The notes beneath the pieces were generated by a model. That model was not told the DNA's origin. It saw nothing but the letters and a program-made list of their open reading frames with translations, and did not search any database. The position numbers and the translations under genes are program-made. Source: Amycolatopsis azurea DSM 43854 (lineage in GTDB: Bacteria; Actinomycetota; Actinomycetes; Mycobacteriales; Pseudonocardiaceae). From it: DNA of 64,000 bases. The DNA lies in assembly GCF_001995215.1 (NCBI RefSeq), contig NZ_MUXN01000009.1, positions 37,628 through 101,627 on the forward strand, in the 5' to 3' direction. Every line of letters starts with the position of its first letter. Positions within the stretch are counted from its first letter, which is position 1. Below, piece by piece: positions 52,292 through 63,907 of the stretch.

Positions 52292-52996
52292 ATGTCAAAC
52301 GTGGAGTGCCTCGGCTATCTGAGACCCGGTCGAATCGCAGTGTTTGTCGCCGCGTCGGCAATGCTGTGGCTGGTTGGGTGTTCGTCGGACAAGTCTGTTT
52401 CGGCGCCGGAAGGCGAGGTCGCCGAGGGTGTGGGCCCGTCGTCCGCTGACCCGGCTACGAAGACGTCCGCTCCGGACGCTTCGTGTGCACTTCTCACACC
52501 GGCTGAGCTATCGATGCTTGCCGGAGAGGTGTCCGAGCCGAAGACTTTGGCTGTCGGCGGATTGCCCGCGTGTCACTGGGAGATTCCTGCCGGGGGTCGC
52601 GTCCAGGTGATCGGTACGTCAGCAGAAACATGGGCAACGCAATTGCCCGCAGCAATAGAGCAGGTGAAGAGGTCAGGACTGCTCGACGATCCGGAGACGA
52701 CTCGCAAACTGGAAGCGGCTCGCGACCTGATCGCCTCAGGCAAGGGAATCGCGCCGGATCGTGCCTGTGAGCTGTTCTCTACGTTGCTGGAGGTCCAAGG
52801 GCTACCGGCCGGCAGTTCCCGCACCGTGAATCTGATTCCCACTCGGGAGAACCCCAAAGCCATCAACGGACAAACCTGCGGTGGAGGGAGATTTACGTCC
52901 GTCCAGGTCGTCGCTCCGAACCTGAGCGGCTCCGACGATGAGGTCTCAAGACTGTCGAGTGTGCTGACCAAGGCACACGAACGCAACCGCGGCTGA
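52292..52996 (+). CDS. DUF3558-like lipoprotein
   Basis: The 234-residue precursor from ATG 52292 has a membrane segment ending in a lipobox at Cys30 (LWLVGCSSD). A low-complexity linker rich in Ser/Ala/Pro follows. The domain starts DASCALLTPAELSMLAGE near 67, with HWEIP near 101, and ends with QTCGGGRFTSVQVVAPNL near 205, fitting the actinobacterial DUF3558 surface lipoprotein family. A longer upstream reading is less likely as it has no signal. It lies in the accessory region after the tRNA. Function unknown. Confidence 0.75.
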   Translation: MSNVECLGYLRPGRIAVFVAASAMLWLVGCSSDKSVSAPEGEVAEGVGPSSADPATKTSAPDASCALLTPAELSMLAGEVSEPKTLAVGGLPACHWEIPAGGRVQVIGTSAETWATQLPAAIEQVKRSGLLDDPETTRKLEAARDLIASGKGIAPDRACELFSTLLEVQGLPAGSSRTVNLIPTRENPKAINGQTCGGGRFTSVQVVAPNLSGSDDEVSRLSSVLTKAHERNRG

Positions 52997-53043
52997 AAAC
53001 CATCCAGTCGCGGTTGCGTGCAACATGGCGGAGCGTTTCCACT

Positions 53044-54356
53044 TTATCGAGAATTCCGACGTCGAAATCCTCTACCTGCGGTGCCGGGATTCCATGCATA
53101 TTGGTGGCGATGCTGGTCGATGTGGTGTTCTCGGGACTTTCGGCGCTGTCGGTCGAGGGCGTCGAGGAAGTGGGCGATGCTGTGGCGTGCCCGGTCTGCG
53201 GGACGCTGCTCGGTCGGGAAGTGCCTGCGGGCGCGGATCGCCCGCCGGTAGCGGGCGTTGAGTGACTCGATCGCGTTCGTGGAGCAGATCATCGTTCGGA
53301 TCTCAACGTCGTAGGCGAGGAACGGCGTGAACTCATCCCAAGCATTGCGCCATAAACGAATTACCGCTCCATGCTTCGCGCCCCATTTCTCTTCGAATTC
53401 GTCCAGGCGGCCACCGCGGCGTCCGGACTGGATGCGGTGTAGATGGGTTTGATATCGCGTTTCACCGCATCCGGTCCCGACGTGACACGAGCCGGAAGGT
53501 GTTGCGGATCAGGTGGGCAATGCAGGTCTGAACAATGGTCTGCGGCCAGACGTTCGCCACGACGTCGGGCAGGCCTTTGAGTCCGTCGCAGACGAGGAAG
53601 AACACTTCTCGCACGCCGCGGTTCTTCAGGTCGATCAGCACGCTCATCCAGAACTTCGCACCCTCGCCGCCGACGCCCATCCACAGGCCCAGGACGTCCT
53701 TATGAACGTCTACGGTGACGCCGATGGCGGCGTAGACGGGCCGGTTGGCGACCTGCCCGTCGCGGACCTTGACGTGGATCATGTCGATGAACACAGCGAC
53801 GTACACCGGATCCAGCGGGCGGCTGGCCCAGTCGTTCATTTCGGCGACGACCTTGTCAGTGATCCGCGAAATCGTTTCCTTGCTGACCGAGGATCCGTAG
53901 ATCTCGGCGAAATGCGCCGAGATCTCGCCGGTCGTCATTCCCCTCGCATACAACGACAACACGATCTCATCCACCTCGGTGAGCCAACGCTGCCGCTTCT
54001 TCACGATCTGCGGCTCGAACGTGCTCTCCCGATCCCGAGGAACGTCGATGCCGACCTCGCTCGCCGCATCCGACACCACCGTTTTCGGCCGAGTGCCGTT
54101 CCGGACATTCGTCGAGTCACGGTCCGGCTCAGCCTGGTGCTTCTCATGCCCGAGGTGCTCGGTCATCTCCTCGTTCAGCGCGGTTTCCAGCACGTTCTTG
54201 GTGAACAGCTTCAGCAAGGCCATCCGGGCTGGTCAGTGCCAACCCTCGCGCCTTCGCTTCGGCCACCATCGCCGCCGCGGCAGCCTGCTCCGGCGACAGC
54301 TTCCGCGCCGGCTTGGACTCACGCTTACGTGGACTCACAAGCTCCGATGTCATCAC
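53044..54356 (-). mobile_element. Decayed IS256-family insertion sequence
   Basis: Transposase coding sense is spread over several minus-strand frames. An N-terminal part (MTSELVSPRKRESKPARKL, from 54356) leads to a frame change near 54223, and the main part spans 54223-53462. A further change gives KRDIKPIYTASSPDAAVAAW, and a last part near 53292 contains STNAIESLNARYRRAIRARRHFP. The C-terminal end cannot be followed beyond about 53200. Terminal inverted repeats are not visible. It is a remnant, not an active element. Confidence 0.8.
53462..54223 (-). pseudogene. IS256-family transposase, main coding fragment
   Basis: The 253-residue fragment has the Transposase_mut features: LETALNEEMTEHLGHEKH near 13-30, RDRESTFEPQIVKKRQ near 62-78, LYARGMTTGEISAHFAEIYG near 90-109, and a DDE-type first Asp in VAVFIDMIHVKVRDG near 142-156. 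ALGVT-like IGVTVDVHKDVLGLW near 165 and the second Asp in FFLVCDGLKGLPDVV near 202-216 follow. The catalytic Glu region lies in another frame. It is inactive as encoded. Confidence 0.8.
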
Positions 54357-54633
54357 TCACAGCGCCCATCTCACCGGACCTCAGCCCGGCGTGTCGGGCC
54401 GGAAACGCCGATCTTGGAACAGTCCCGGACAGCGCACGCTCATGCCGTTGGTCGGTCGTGGGGACGACTAGGCACAGGCTCATCAGACGGCTCGGTCGGG
54501 CAGGGCAACTCCTCGATCACGCCTCTGTCCCGGCAGGCCGAGGCGCGATTGCGTCGATGGCGTTCGCTGCTGTGTTGGAGAGGACTGTCGGATTGTGGCG
54601 CTCAGGCTTGAGTGGTCTGACTTGAATTTGCTG

Positions 54634-55896
54634 TCAGCGGCGGTGAGGTGCTATGGGATGGTCGAGTGTTCCGCGGTGGGAGATGAAATGGTCGTCACCG
54701 GAATTCTCGGGTCGGTCGCGGGTCGGCAGTACGCGGAACCGGGGAATGATGAGAAGCGCGAAGAGACCCAGGCCGATTATCTCGACGAGGAATTTGGTTT
54801 CGTTGGGTACGAACTGCAGGTTGAGTGCAAGGTAGAGGAAGACCAGTATGCCGGTCAGGAGCTGGCGTGCGTTGGTGCGCTGGTTGTCGAGTGTGATGGC
54901 GACCAGCGCGATGACGAGTGGGGCGAGCATGACGAACACGCGCTGGGTGTCGGTGGCGACCATGCGGCCGGCGAGGCAGCACAGGATGAGCCAGCCGCCG
55001 GCGATGAGTAGTTCGTTGCGGGGGCCGTGTTTGCGGTACTGGTGGTAGAGGCCGTAGGCGAAGAGAATCCAGAAGAAGTGGAAGGTGTCGAACAGTGCGG
55101 CGTGTTCCCCGCGTTTGTTCGATGACAGTGCGAAGTAGATATTGGAGAGCAGGCCCTTGTTGGCCTGTCCGGATCCGAAGCCGTAGGTGCCGCCGATCAG
55201 TGACTGCGCCCAGAGGCGGAACGCGATGTAGGCCACGGCCGCGATGAGCACGGCCACGATTCCGGCGAGGACCTGTCGGTCGCGGAGTGATCGTGTGCGG
55301 GTCCAGGTCAGCAGGGGGTAGAGCGGCGCGAGGAGGAGGGTGGTCTCCTTGTTGATGGCGCCGAGGATGACGACGACGGTGAACCAGACCAGCTTGCGTC
55401 GGAGCAGCAGCCACAGTGCGACCAGGTAGAGCAGGTTGTTGAGCGGGTCGACCAGGTACGGGTTGCTGAAGGCGTAAGGGCCGTACCAGAAGGTGCAGCC
55501 GAGCGCGATCGCGGCGAGTGCCGAAGTGAACGTCTGCAGCTTGAGCTGCCTTCGACAGAACTCGAAGAACACCACGGTGCAGGCAAGTGTGATCACGAAG
55601 GTGAACCCGACCCACACGGTGTCGAGCGCCAGTCCGGAGATCTTGCCGCCCATGTGAACCAGCCAAGGGCTGAGCATCCGCAGCGCGAAGGGGTTGTCGA
55701 CCTGGGCGCCGGTGTGCTCGGACATCGCGTAGTAGTTCAGTGCGTCGCCCCACGCCTTCTCGTGCGCCCGCAGTTCCAGAGGGGCGTAGGAGATGAAGTT
55801 GATCAACGACACTGTCGTCAAGATGAGATACACCACTACCCGTTGCCCGGTCGTTGTGAGACGGGTGTCCGAATAGTGCGAATCGGTTGCGATCAC
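54634..55896 (-). CDS. Polytopic membrane protein, possible GT-C glycosyltransferase
   Basis: From a GTG at 55896 (a longer ATG start at 56025 is possible) the protein has about 420 residues and 10-11 membrane helices. An extracytoplasmic loop after helix 1 contains GDALNYYAMSEHTGAQVDNPFALRMLSPW, with acidic residues as in GT-C family lipid-linked sugar transferases, and AINKETTLLLAPLYPLL lies near 207. I cannot place it in a named family with certainty. It lies between the IS256 remnant and the RHS gene and may be part of the accessory stretch. Confidence 0.65.
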   Translation of the reverse strand: MIATDSHYSDTRLTTTGQRVVVYLILTTVSLINFISYAPLELRAHEKAWGDALNYYAMSEHTGAQVDNPFALRMLSPWLVHMGGKISGLALDTVWVGFTFVITLACTVVFFEFCRRQLKLQTFTSALAAIALGCTFWYGPYAFSNPYLVDPLNNLLYLVALWLLLRRKLVWFTVVVILGAINKETTLLLAPLYPLLTWTRTRSLRDRQVLAGIVAVLIAAVAYIAFRLWAQSLIGGTYGFGSGQANKGLLSNIYFALSSNKRGEHAALFDTFHFFWILFAYGLYHQYRKHGPRNELLIAGGWLILCCLAGRMVATDTQRVFVMLAPLVIALVAITLDNQRTNARQLLTGILVFLYLALNLQFVPNETKFLVEIIGLGLFALLIIPRFRVLPTRDRPENSGDDHFISHRGTLDHPIAPHRR

Positions 55897-56256
55897 CCGT
55901 CTGAGGATAGACAGACGTCCACGTATGGGTGATGCGGGTGAATCGAGGCAAGTTTTGGTGAGTGATTTGCTCCCGCTTTGGCGAAGATGTCCCTTTTTGC
56001 GCAACGGAAAGGTAACGGTAGGCATTCACCACGTTGAGCGAGGTAACAACCGCGTGAGGTGACGACGATCAAGCTTGCGGACGAAAGCCCGGGGGCTTTC
56101 GACCAGCCCACCACGCCACCGACACCCCTCTCGGGGGCTCGTTGTCGTGTCCGTTTATCGCGGATGGGGTCCGCCTGACCGCGGGTCCGGTGCGGATCGG
56201 GATTGGTACGGCTTCACAAGAGCCGTGCATGACGAGGGGAACCATCGGTGCTCTGG
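55897..56256. other. Divergent upstream region of the RHS gene
   Basis: There is no gene in this stretch if the GTG start at 55896 is used. A short hairpin, CGAAAGCCC-GG-GGGCTTTCG, lies at 56082-56101. The region must hold the promoters of the membrane protein and the RHS gene. I cannot place them. Confidence 0.4.
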
Positions 56257-59200
56257 ATGTCGCGCGCCGCGCGGAGATCGAACGCCATCAGAACAATGAC
56301 TTTCATGCTGGTCGCCGTGGTCGGCATCAGCGCTGTCGAGGCGGTGTCCGCCCCGCCTCGCGCGGCCGCAGCACCCGCTCCGATCAGTCCTCGGGATGTT
56401 CCGGTGCTGTCGCCGCCACCACCCGCGGCTGTGGCGCCGACTGCCCCGAAAGCAGGTGACTTCGCTGCTCAGGCCCGGTTGGACGGGGGAGCGGGGAGCC
56501 ATTTCGACCCGGTGAGGTCCAAGCCGGTGTCGCGGTCGATGTTTACCACCGAGTACGTCAACCCGGATGGCACGCGTTCGGTGCGCGAGTCGACGCAGCC
56601 GCTGAACGTGCAGGACAAGGCCGGTCAATGGCAGCCGGTGGACACCACGCCGGACACAGATGCGGTGACCAAGCGCGCCGATGTCGACAACCATCCGCTG
56701 AGCCCTTCCCTCGCCGGGAAGGCCAACGATCCTTCCGTGCTGCAGATCGAGTCTGCCGGTCACAGCGCCAGTCTCGCGCTCGACCAGGCCGCCCCCGCAG
56801 CCGCGGTGGTGAAGGGCGACTCGGTGACCTATCCCGAGGTCGCTGCCGGCATTGATCTGGATTACGAGGTCACGCCGGGAGCGGTCAAGGAGACCATCAA
56901 GCTGAAGCGGCCGCCGGCCGACGGTCGTTCGTCGTGGCGTTTCAAGCTCACCACGGGTGACCTGACGCCCAAGCTGGACGCGCAGTCCGGGTCGGTGTCG
57001 CTGCTGGACAAGGCCGGGGCGGCGAAGTTCGTGATGCCGCCGATCGAGACCTGGGACTCCGCCGGACACGGGGAGACCGCACCGGCGATGACCGGCGGCA
57101 CCTACACACTCGAGCAGACCGGCGCCGAGTGGTGGCTCACCGTCGCTGTCGACGCGAACTGGCTGAAAGACCCGAAGCGGGTCTACCCGGTCTCGATCGA
57201 CCCCACCTTCACCTACGGCGTGCAGTACTCGTTCGCCTTCCGTTCCGATGGCTCCAAGTGCAACGACTGCGGTCTGCGGATCGGTAACAGCCAGGCCAAC
57301 GGCGACACCTACAACCGGTCGGTCGCGCACCTGGACTACTCGCCGCTGTGGGGCAAGACCGTCGTCGGCGCCACCCTGGACCTCACTCGCAACACCAGCG
57401 TCGTCGGGTCGGTCAAGACCTGGAACGCGAACCTGTATCACGCGTCGGACAACAACTTCAACGGCGTGGGCCCCTACCTGGCGTCCGCGCTCGTCGGTGA
57501 CGTCGGCTCTTTCTCCAGCACGGCGTTCACGAATTTCTTGCGGGACCGGGTCAACGCGCGCGACATCAACGTGTCGTTCATGCTTCTGGGCGCCGAGAAC
57601 CCCGGAACCTGGACCTACAAGAACCTCAACGCCACCCTCACCGTCGACACCGGCTCCGCACCGCCCGCCGCGGTTCTCGCCGGGCCTGCTGACGGAACCG
57701 TCTCCACGTCGCTGACCCCGACCCTCGCCGTCAACCCGGTCACCGACCCTGACGGTGATCCGGTCAAGTACTGCTTCCGGGTCGCGACCGGTGCTGACGC
57801 CAAGTCCGGTGTCGTGGTCGAATCCGGTTGCCTGAGCACTCCTACCTGGACGGTCCCCGCCGGGATTTTGCAGGACGGTGTCGCCTACACCTGGCAGGCC
57901 CTGACCTACAGCGGCTCCACCACCACGACACCCACGTGGATCGGTCACCTCAAGGTCGATCAGCGCATCGGTGACCACGGGCCATCACCTGTGGACGCTG
58001 CCGGACCGGTCAACGTCAACCTCGCCAACGGCAACGTCACCACGTCGCAGGCATCGCCGACGTTCACCACCGTGGCCGGTACGGCCGGGGTGACGATGAC
58101 CTACAACTCGCAGCAGAACGAGAACAAGGGCCTCAAGGCGTCCTATTTCGCCGACCTGTCCCACAACGGGCTCATCAATGACGCGCAACAGCCCGCGCTG
58201 GTCCGTACCGAGCCGCAGGTGAACGTCGACTGGGGAACGGACTCGCCGTTCGCGCCCGCGCTGGCCGCCGACTGGTTCGTCACCCGCTGGGAAGGCTTCT
58301 TCCAAGCCCCGGTCGCCGGTACTTACCAGTTCGCCGGTGTGCACGATGACGGCGCCGTGGTCTGGATCAACGGGGCGAAGGTCTACGACGTCGGTGTTCC
58401 CAGCGACGTGAACTGGACCCAATCCACCAACGTCACGCTGACCGCGGGGCAGCGGGTGCCGATCAAGGTGGAGAACGCCGAGGCCACCGGCGCGGCGAAG
58501 ATGCGCCTGTTCGTACGGACTGCTGACAACACCACAGTGGCTCCGCAGATCGTCCCGGCGGATTGGCTCTACACCAACGACCTGCCCACCTTGCCGCAGG
58601 GCTGGACGCTGTCGGCCGACCTTGACGGTGACGGCTCGAGCTATACCGAGGCGAAGGTCGCCGATCAGACGATCGTGCTCACCGACGCCTCCGGCGCCAA
58701 GCACACCTGGACCAAGAAGAGCACCGGCGGATACACCCCGCCTGAGGGAGAGGACGGCACCCTCGCGCTCGACACGGCGGGGAAGATCACGCTGACCGAC
58801 GGTGGAGACGTGTTCGTCTTCCGCGCGGACGGCAAGCTGGAAAGCCAGACCAGCGTCACCGACAGCCGCAAACCCGCCACACTGCAGTACATCTACGACG
58901 GGGCGCCCTCGCGGCTGCGGGAGATCAAAGACCCGGTGTCGCAGCGCTCGCAGATCCTGCGCTACAACCGTGCCGGCGACGACTGCTACGGCGCCGCCAC
59001 CCCGCCCCCGGGCGCCGATGCCGCCGCACCGGCCCAGATGCTGTGCCGCATCAGCTACTGGGACGGCACCGAAACTCGCCTCTGGTACACCGCAGGCAGG
59101 CTGTCCCGAATCGAAGACCCCGGATCCGAGATCACCGACTACGGGTACAACAGTGCCAGCCTGCTGACCTCAGTGCGGTCGCCACTGGTCAACGACTGGA

Positions 59201-62200
59201 TCGCGGCCGACCCCGCCGCCCGCGCCGGAGCCACCGACGTCCGGTCCGAGATCGCCTACGACACCGCGTCGGGCAAACCCAAGGCCACCAGCGTCCTTGC
59301 TCCTGCGCCCTTGCCAGGCCAGGCACGACCGCAGCGCGGCTTCGTCTACGACCCTGCCGCCAAGACCACCAAGGTCACCGTCGCGGGCCTGAATCCCGCG
59401 AGCGGCTTCTTCTCAAAGGTCACCTACGACGACGCCGACCGTCTCCTGTCGACCGCCGACGCGACAGGGAAGGTCACCAGCCAGACCTGGAACCAGAAGG
59501 ACCTCCAGCTCAGCAAGACCGACGCGGCTCAGCGCGTATCGACCACCGTATACGACCACGCGGACCGGCCGGTCGATACCTACGGGCCCGCGCCAGCGTC
59601 GTGTTTCACCGGCCAGGTCCCGAGCGCGGCCTGTGCGAACACCGTCCCGCACAGCCGCACCGGCTACGACGAAAACCTCCCTGGACTCGCCGTCAACTGG
59701 TACGACAATGACAAGCTCTCCGGCGCCCCCAAGGCCTACACCACCGGTCTCGGAGTCGCGGACGGCTCGCTCGTCAAGAACTGGAACAGCGACGCCCCCA
59801 CCGCCGGGATTCCGACGGATCACTTCTCGCTGCGCGCCACCGGGGAGATCGTGTTCCCGGCCGCTGGGAACTACACACTCCGTGTCTTGGCTGACGACGG
59901 TGTCCGCGTATGGGTCGACGACCAACTCGTCATCGACGACTGGCGTAACACCACCCCAGCCTGGCGTCAGGGCGTCGTGCAGAGCGGTGCGGCCGGCCAG
60001 ATCAAGCGGATCCGGATCGACTACTACGAATTCGACCTGACCGCACAGCTGGAGCTGCACTGGACCACCCCGTCCGGTACCCAGCAGGCGGTGCCTGGCA
60101 CCCAGCTGCGCCCCCGATACGGGCTAGCCACCTCCACCACCACCTCGGAATCCGACGGTGTGCCGGACAAGGTCGCCACCACCCGGCACAACGAGAACGG
60201 AGTTGACGCCGCTTACGGACTCGCCACCAGCAGCACGACCGGTAGCGGTGCCACCCAGCTGAAAACCAGCACGGCTTATGAGACACCCGGTACTGGGTAT
60301 CTGCGCTCCACTTCTAAGACCATGCCCACCAACGCCGTCAGCACGCTGACCTACTACGGCGATACCGAAACCCGTGCAAATCCCTGTTACAGCGGCAGCC
60401 CCGCAACAAATCAGGGTGGACTGATGAAGTCCACGACTGGGCCCAATCCCGCCACCGGAGCACCCCGGACCGAAGAGCAGGTCTATGACGCGTCCGGTCG
60501 AGTGGTGGCGAGAGCCACGTCGGGCGCGTGGACCTGCACGACCTATGACAGCCGCGATCGCGCTGTCACGACGAAGATCCCCGCGAACGCTGCAGAAGGC
60601 GAGCGGACGGTCACAACCAATTATGCGGTTGGCGGTGACCCGCTCACCACCTCGGTGTCCGACGTCCACGGCACGATCACCACTCGAACAGATTTGCTTG
60701 GCCGCAAGGTTTCCTATACAGACGGGCATGGGACACGCACCGACTCCACCTACGACCTCGCCGGCCGCAGCGTCGAGGAGAAGGTGATTCCGCCGAACTC
60801 GGCCGACCAGCCACAGCTGACCACCACCACCTATGACGATGCCGGTCGAATCCTTACCACCAAACTCGGCACCACAGTTTTGGCGACTTCGACCTACGAC
60901 GACGCTGGCGAACCCGGATCCGTCACCTACGCCAACGGCGCGTCCCTCACCAAGATGGACAAGAACAGCGCCGGTCAGGTCACCGCGCTGACCTGGAAGA
61001 CCAGCGACAACAAGACCGTGGTCTCGCAGGTGACGCGGACCCGTGGTGGAACTATCATCGACGAGTCACTCGGCGGTGTCGACGCGCGCCCTGACGGTCC
61101 TAACTACCTTTACGACAGCGTTGGCCGTATGACCGAGGCCTATGTCAGGGGGCACCACTACACCTATGACTTCACCTCTGTCGCGGGCGCGAACTGTCCG
61201 ATCGGTACGCAAGCCAACGCAGGGCTCAACACCAACCGGGTGCGGCTGCTCGATCAGACTACGGCAGGCATCGCGGAGACCGGTTACTGTTACGACGCCG
61301 TCGACCGGCTATTGGCAACTACCGGTGCATCGGCGAACACCGCGTTCGTCTATGACACTCATGGCAACACCACGCAGTTCACCAGCGGTGCTTCCACTAC
61401 CTACTTGGGTTGGGACTCCGCCGACCGTAACCTGACCGCACGCATCACCGGCCCCGATGCCGCGGACCTGTCTTACGTTCGCGACTCCACCGGCAGGATC
61501 ACCACCCGGTCGGCCACCCAGGGGGACACCACTGCGCAAGTTCTGTACTCGTACACGGCGGACGGCGACGAAAGCGACCTAACCCTCGGACCTGACAAAC
61601 GCGTCATCACCCGCACCATCGCCCTCACCGGCGGAGTCCTGTACAGCCTCCCCGCGGATACAGCTGTCGCACCGACTTGGGACATCCCCAATGTTCGCGG
61701 CGACATTGTCCTCACCACGGACAACGCCGGTAAGCAGGTCGGTGACCTGCGGGCCTACACTCCCTACGGCGAGCCGCTGAACCCGGCAGGGGTTGTCGAC
61801 AACGACTACGTCCCTGACAACCAGCCCGGCAATATGGACAACGGCTGGCTCGGACAGCACCAACGGCTCTTCGAACACGCCGGCGGGCTCGCCTTGGTCC
61901 AGATGGGCGCCCGCCCCTACAGCCCAGTCCTGGGCCGGTTCCTCTCGGTCGATCCTGTCGAAGGCGGATCTGCCAACGACTACGACTACGTCGTCGCCGA
62001 CCCGATCAACAAGACAGACCTCAACGGCCAGTGGTGGTCCTGGGTCAGCAAAGCAGCCAGCTCGGTCAGCAGTTTCGTCAACCGGCACGCCTCGACGATC
62101 ATCTCCATCGGGGTTGGAATCGGTGCCGGCATCGCCGCAGGCGCGATCTGTGCGGGAACAGCCGGGTTCGGATGTGTTCTTATCGCAGGCGCGATCATCG

Positions 62201-62463
62201 GCGCAGCCGGCAACGGAGCTGCTCAAACTGCGCTTGCGACGGCACGTCATCAGCCAGTGACACCACGTAAGATCGTCGGTTGGATGGCGTCAGGTGCTGC
62301 CGGCGGTGCACGTGCCGGTGTTCTGGGCAGACTGGGCTATTCTGGCCTCGGGGTCGCGGGCCGGTTCTTGCGGCACGGCTTCCGGGTCAGCAAATGGAGG
62401 CATCACGCCAGAGTGAGCAGGGCCCTCCTCAGAACTCGGGCAAATTGGAGGTTCTTCAGGTGA
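56257..62463 (+). CDS. Secreted PA14/RHS-repeat polymorphic toxin
   Basis: The protein is 2068 residues from ATG 56257 (a GTG at 56248 is possible). A signal/anchor lies at about 15-40. Residues about 80-610 are beta-rich wall-protein modules with a DNRLRE-like segment ([20 protein letters not shown]). PA14 domain 1 covers about 620-768 ([32 protein letters not shown]) and PA14 domain 2 about 1143-1284 ([20 protein letters not shown]). RHS/YD repeats fill the rest to the hyperconserved core end [12 protein letters not shown]...[16 protein letters not shown] near 1893-1925. The variable C-terminus (about 140 residues) has a glycine-rich hydrophobic stretch ([20 protein letters not shown]) and a basic end. 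That tail is the presumed toxin, with no named domain. The stop overlaps a small membrane-protein gene. Confidence 0.9.
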   Translation: MSRAARRSNAIRTMTFMLVAVVGISAVEAVSAPPRAAAAPAPISPRDVPVLSPPPPAAVAPTAPKAGDFAAQARLDGGAGSHFDPVRSKPVSRSMFTTEYVNPDGTRSVRESTQPLNVQDKAGQWQPVDTTPDTDAVTKRADVDNHPLSPSLAGKANDPSVLQIESAGHSASLALDQAAPAAAVVKGDSVTYPEVAAGIDLDYEVTPGAVKETIKLKRPPADGRSSWRFKLTTGDLTPKLDAQSGSVSLLDKAGAAKFVMPPIETWDSAGHGETAPAMTGGTYTLEQTGAEWWLTVAVDANWLKDPKRVYPVSIDPTFTYGVQYSFAFRSDGSKCNDCGLRIGNSQANGDTYNRSVAHLDYSPLWGKTVVGATLDLTRNTSVVGSVKTWNANLYHASDNNFNGVGPYLASALVGDVGSFSSTAFTNFLRDRVNARDINVSFMLLGAENPGTWTYKNLNATLTVDTGSAPPAAVLAGPADGTVSTSLTPTLAVNPVTDPDGDPVKYCFRVATGADAKSGVVVESGCLSTPTWTVPAGILQDGVAYTWQALTYSGSTTTTPTWIGHLKVDQRIGDHGPSPVDAAGPVNVNLANGNVTTSQASPTFTTVAGTAGVTMTYNSQQNENKGLKASYFADLSHNGLINDAQQPALVRTEPQVNVDWGTDSPFAPALAADWFVTRWEGFFQAPVAGTYQFAGVHDDGAVVWINGAKVYDVGVPSDVNWTQSTNVTLTAGQRVPIKVENAEATGAAKMRLFVRTADNTTVAPQIVPADWLYTNDLPTLPQGWTLSADLDGDGSSYTEAKVADQTIVLTDASGAKHTWTKKSTGGYTPPEGEDGTLALDTAGKITLTDGGDVFVFRADGKLESQTSVTDSRKPATLQYIYDGAPSRLREIKDPVSQRSQILRYNRAGDDCYGAATPPPGADAAAPAQMLCRISYWDGTETRLWYTAGRLSRIEDPGSEITDYGYNSASLLTSVRSPLVNDWIAADPAARAGATDVRSEIAYDTASGKPKATSVLAPAPLPGQARPQRGFVYDPAAKTTKVTVAGLNPASGFFSKVTYDDADRLLSTADATGKVTSQTWNQKDLQLSKTDAAQRVSTTVYDHADRPVDTYGPAPASCFTGQVPSAACANTVPHSRTGYDENLPGLAVNWYDNDKLSGAPKAYTTGLGVADGSLVKNWNSDAPTAGIPTDHFSLRATGEIVFPAAGNYTLRVLADDGVRVWVDDQLVIDDWRNTTPAWRQGVVQSGAAGQIKRIRIDYYEFDLTAQLELHWTTPSGTQQAVPGTQLRPRYGLATSTTTSESDGVPDKVATTRHNENGVDAAYGLATSSTTGSGATQLKTSTAYETPGTGYLRSTSKTMPTNAVSTLTYYGDTETRANPCYSGSPATNQGGLMKSTTGPNPATGAPRTEEQVYDASGRVVARATSGAWTCTTYDSRDRAVTTKIPANAAEGERTVTTNYAVGGDPLTTSVSDVHGTITTRTDLLGRKVSYTDGHGTRTDSTYDLAGRSVEEKVIPPNSADQPQLTTTTYDDAGRILTTKLGTTVLATSTYDDAGEPGSVTYANGASLTKMDKNSAGQVTALTWKTSDNKTVVSQVTRTRGGTIIDESLGGVDARPDGPNYLYDSVGRMTEAYVRGHHYTYDFTSVAGANCPIGTQANAGLNTNRVRLLDQTTAGIAETGYCYDAVDRLLATTGASANTAFVYDTHGNTTQFTSGASTTYLGWDSADRNLTARITGPDAADLSYVRDSTGRITTRSATQGDTTAQVLYSYTADGDESDLTLGPDKRVITRTIALTGGVLYSLPADTAVAPTWDIPNVRGDIVLTTDNAGKQVGDLRAYTPYGEPLNPAGVVDNDYVPDNQPGNMDNGWLGQHQRLFEHAGGLALVQMGARPYSPVLGRFLSVDPVEGGSANDYDYVVADPINKTDLNGQWWSWVSKAASSVSSFVNRHASTIISIGVGIGAGIAAGAICAGTAGFGCVLIAGAIIGAAGNGAAQTALATARHQPVTPRKIVGWMASGAAGGARAGVLGRLGYSGLGVAGRFLRHGFRVSKWRHHARVSRALLRTRANWRFFR

Positions 62464-62678
62464 GTGGTCCCCTGAAGCGAGTCGCAGACGTTGTGACCGT
62501 GCTTGCGATCATCTGGGGCGCATGCTTCCTGATGACCTTGCCATTCGGTATCAGCGACCTTGGGTTCTCCCTCATCTTTGCGACTGTCTTGGCTGTGATA
62601 CTGGTTCTCGTCGGGGGAATAGGCAGACTGATAAAGCGAGGCCTTGAAGCGAGGAAGCGAAACAAGTCAGGAAACTGA
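62460..62678 (+). CDS. Two-helix membrane protein, candidate immunity protein
   Basis: The GTG at 62460 overlaps the RHS stop by 4 bp (GTGA) and opens a 72-residue frame with two membrane helices ([20 protein letters not shown] and [20 protein letters not shown]) and a strongly basic tail ([17 protein letters not shown]). Polymorphic toxins are usually followed directly by a small immunity gene. A membrane protein fits a toxin that acts in or through the membrane, such as the glycine-rich hydrophobic tail of the RHS protein. The pairing is by position and topology, not by family. Confidence 0.7.
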   Translation: MSGPLKRVADVVTVLAIIWGACFLMTLPFGISDLGFSLIFATVLAVILVLVGGIGRLIKRGLEARKRNKSGN

Positions 62679-63019
62679 CCTTCGTCGCTTGACTACAGGC
62701 TGGATGGCCTGCCGGGACAAGAATCCTCGGTGGGCCATCCGGCGCGTTCGTGCCGTCGCTGACTGGGGATCCGAAGCCTGTTCGTCAAAAGGGAAAATAA
62801 CGACTTTTCAGGTTTAGCGCAGCGGTGGCGATAAACGATCCGGGTCTCCTCCGTTGTGCCGGGTCGGGTTCCCAGGTCGGCGATGACATAGTTCTCCCTC
62901 GATTCGCTGCAGATGAAGATATTGATATCGGCGCTTTCGTGTGTCAGGAATGACTTGGTTCGACGGTCCCGAGATGAAGTAATAGATGCACTGGCTTAGC
63001 GGCCGGAAAGGGAGATTCG
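62679..63019. other. Non-coding region before the muramidase
   Basis: About 340 bp with no convincing frame; the local base composition is lower in GC. GGAAAGGGAG just before 63020 is the ribosome site of the muramidase. No clear promoter or repeat seen. Confidence 0.45.
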
Positions 63020-63907
63020 ATGACGGTTCACTTACTGCGCTCCGTGGCAGTCGCAAGTTCAGTAGTGGTTTTGCTTGCCGGACTGCTGCCAGTGGAGAAC
63101 TCGCGCGCGTCGGCGGCAACCGCCACGACGCCGATACTGGCGACGACCGTTCCTGGGCACCCGGAAACGGACTACATGGGCTCCTCTGTTCCGAGGTTCG
63201 AACGTGTCGGCAAAGCCGGACGATCGGCTGCATCGATGAACGCTGTCGCGCCGGATGGTCTTCCAGGACTCGATGTCAGTCACTACCAAAACACTGTGAA
63301 CTGGCCTGCGGTGGCGGCGAAGGGCGCCAAGTTCGCGTACATGAAGGCGACGGAGAGCACTACCTATCGTGATCCGACGTTCGCGGCGAACTATGCGGGT
63401 TCGGCGAACGCGGGCCTGAAACGGGGCGCTTATCACTTCGGGTTGCCGGACAAGGCTTCGGGTGGGGACCAGGCCAGGTTCTTTCTCGCGAACGGCGGGG
63501 GATGGGTCGGCGACGGAAAGACTTTGCCGCCGGTGCTGGATATCGAGTACAACCCTTACTCGACCGCGGACTGGGCGGGTTGGTGCTACAACCGGACGCC
63601 GGAGCAGGTCACGGCCTGGCTCACGGATTTCGTCACCACGGTGCACGACGCCGTCGGTCGCTGGCCGGTGATCTACACGACCCGCGGCTGGTGGAACCAC
63701 TGCACCGGCAGTAACACGACCATCCCGGCCAATTCGCCGTTGTGGATCTCACCGGTAGCCTCCGACGCCGGCGGGCCACCCGGAATGCCCGCGGGCTGGA
63801 CCGCGTACACCTTCTACCAATGGGCTAAATCGGGCACTTTCCCCGGTGACCAGGATGTCTTCGCCGGTACAATCGCACAGCTCGCCGCTTTCGCTGCTGG
63901 ATCTTAA
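63020..63907 (+). CDS. Secreted GH25 muramidase (lysozyme)
   Basis: The 295-residue protein starts with a signal peptide (1-32, cleaved near ASAA). The GH25 barrel begins at about 80: LPGLDVSHYQNTVNW with the conserved Asp near 85, FAYMKATESTTYRDPTF near 109-125, and GAYHFGLPD near 138-146. PPVLDIEYNP near 172-181 contains the catalytic D-x-E pair, and VIYTTRGWW near 217-225 follows. It cleaves the N-acetylmuramic acid-GlcNAc bond in peptidoglycan. Its place after the RHS toxin module may be for remodelling of its own wall or for attack; only the family call is firm. Confidence 0.93.
   Translation: MTVHLLRSVAVASSVVVLLAGLLPVENSRASAATATTPILATTVPGHPETDYMGSSVPRFERVGKAGRSAASMNAVAPDGLPGLDVSHYQNTVNWPAVAAKGAKFAYMKATESTTYRDPTFAANYAGSANAGLKRGAYHFGLPDKASGGDQARFFLANGGGWVGDGKTLPPVLDIEYNPYSTADWAGWCYNRTPEQVTAWLTDFVTTVHDAVGRWPVIYTTRGWWNHCTGSNTTIPANSPLWISPVASDAGGPPGMPAGWTAYTFYQWAKSGTFPGDQDVFAGTIAQLAAFAAGS

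Noticed and set aside
56155..57978. Minus-strand frame of 607 codons inside the RHS gene
   Set aside because: Translation is Val/Arg/Gly-rich without domain sense and lies wholly antisense to the toxin.
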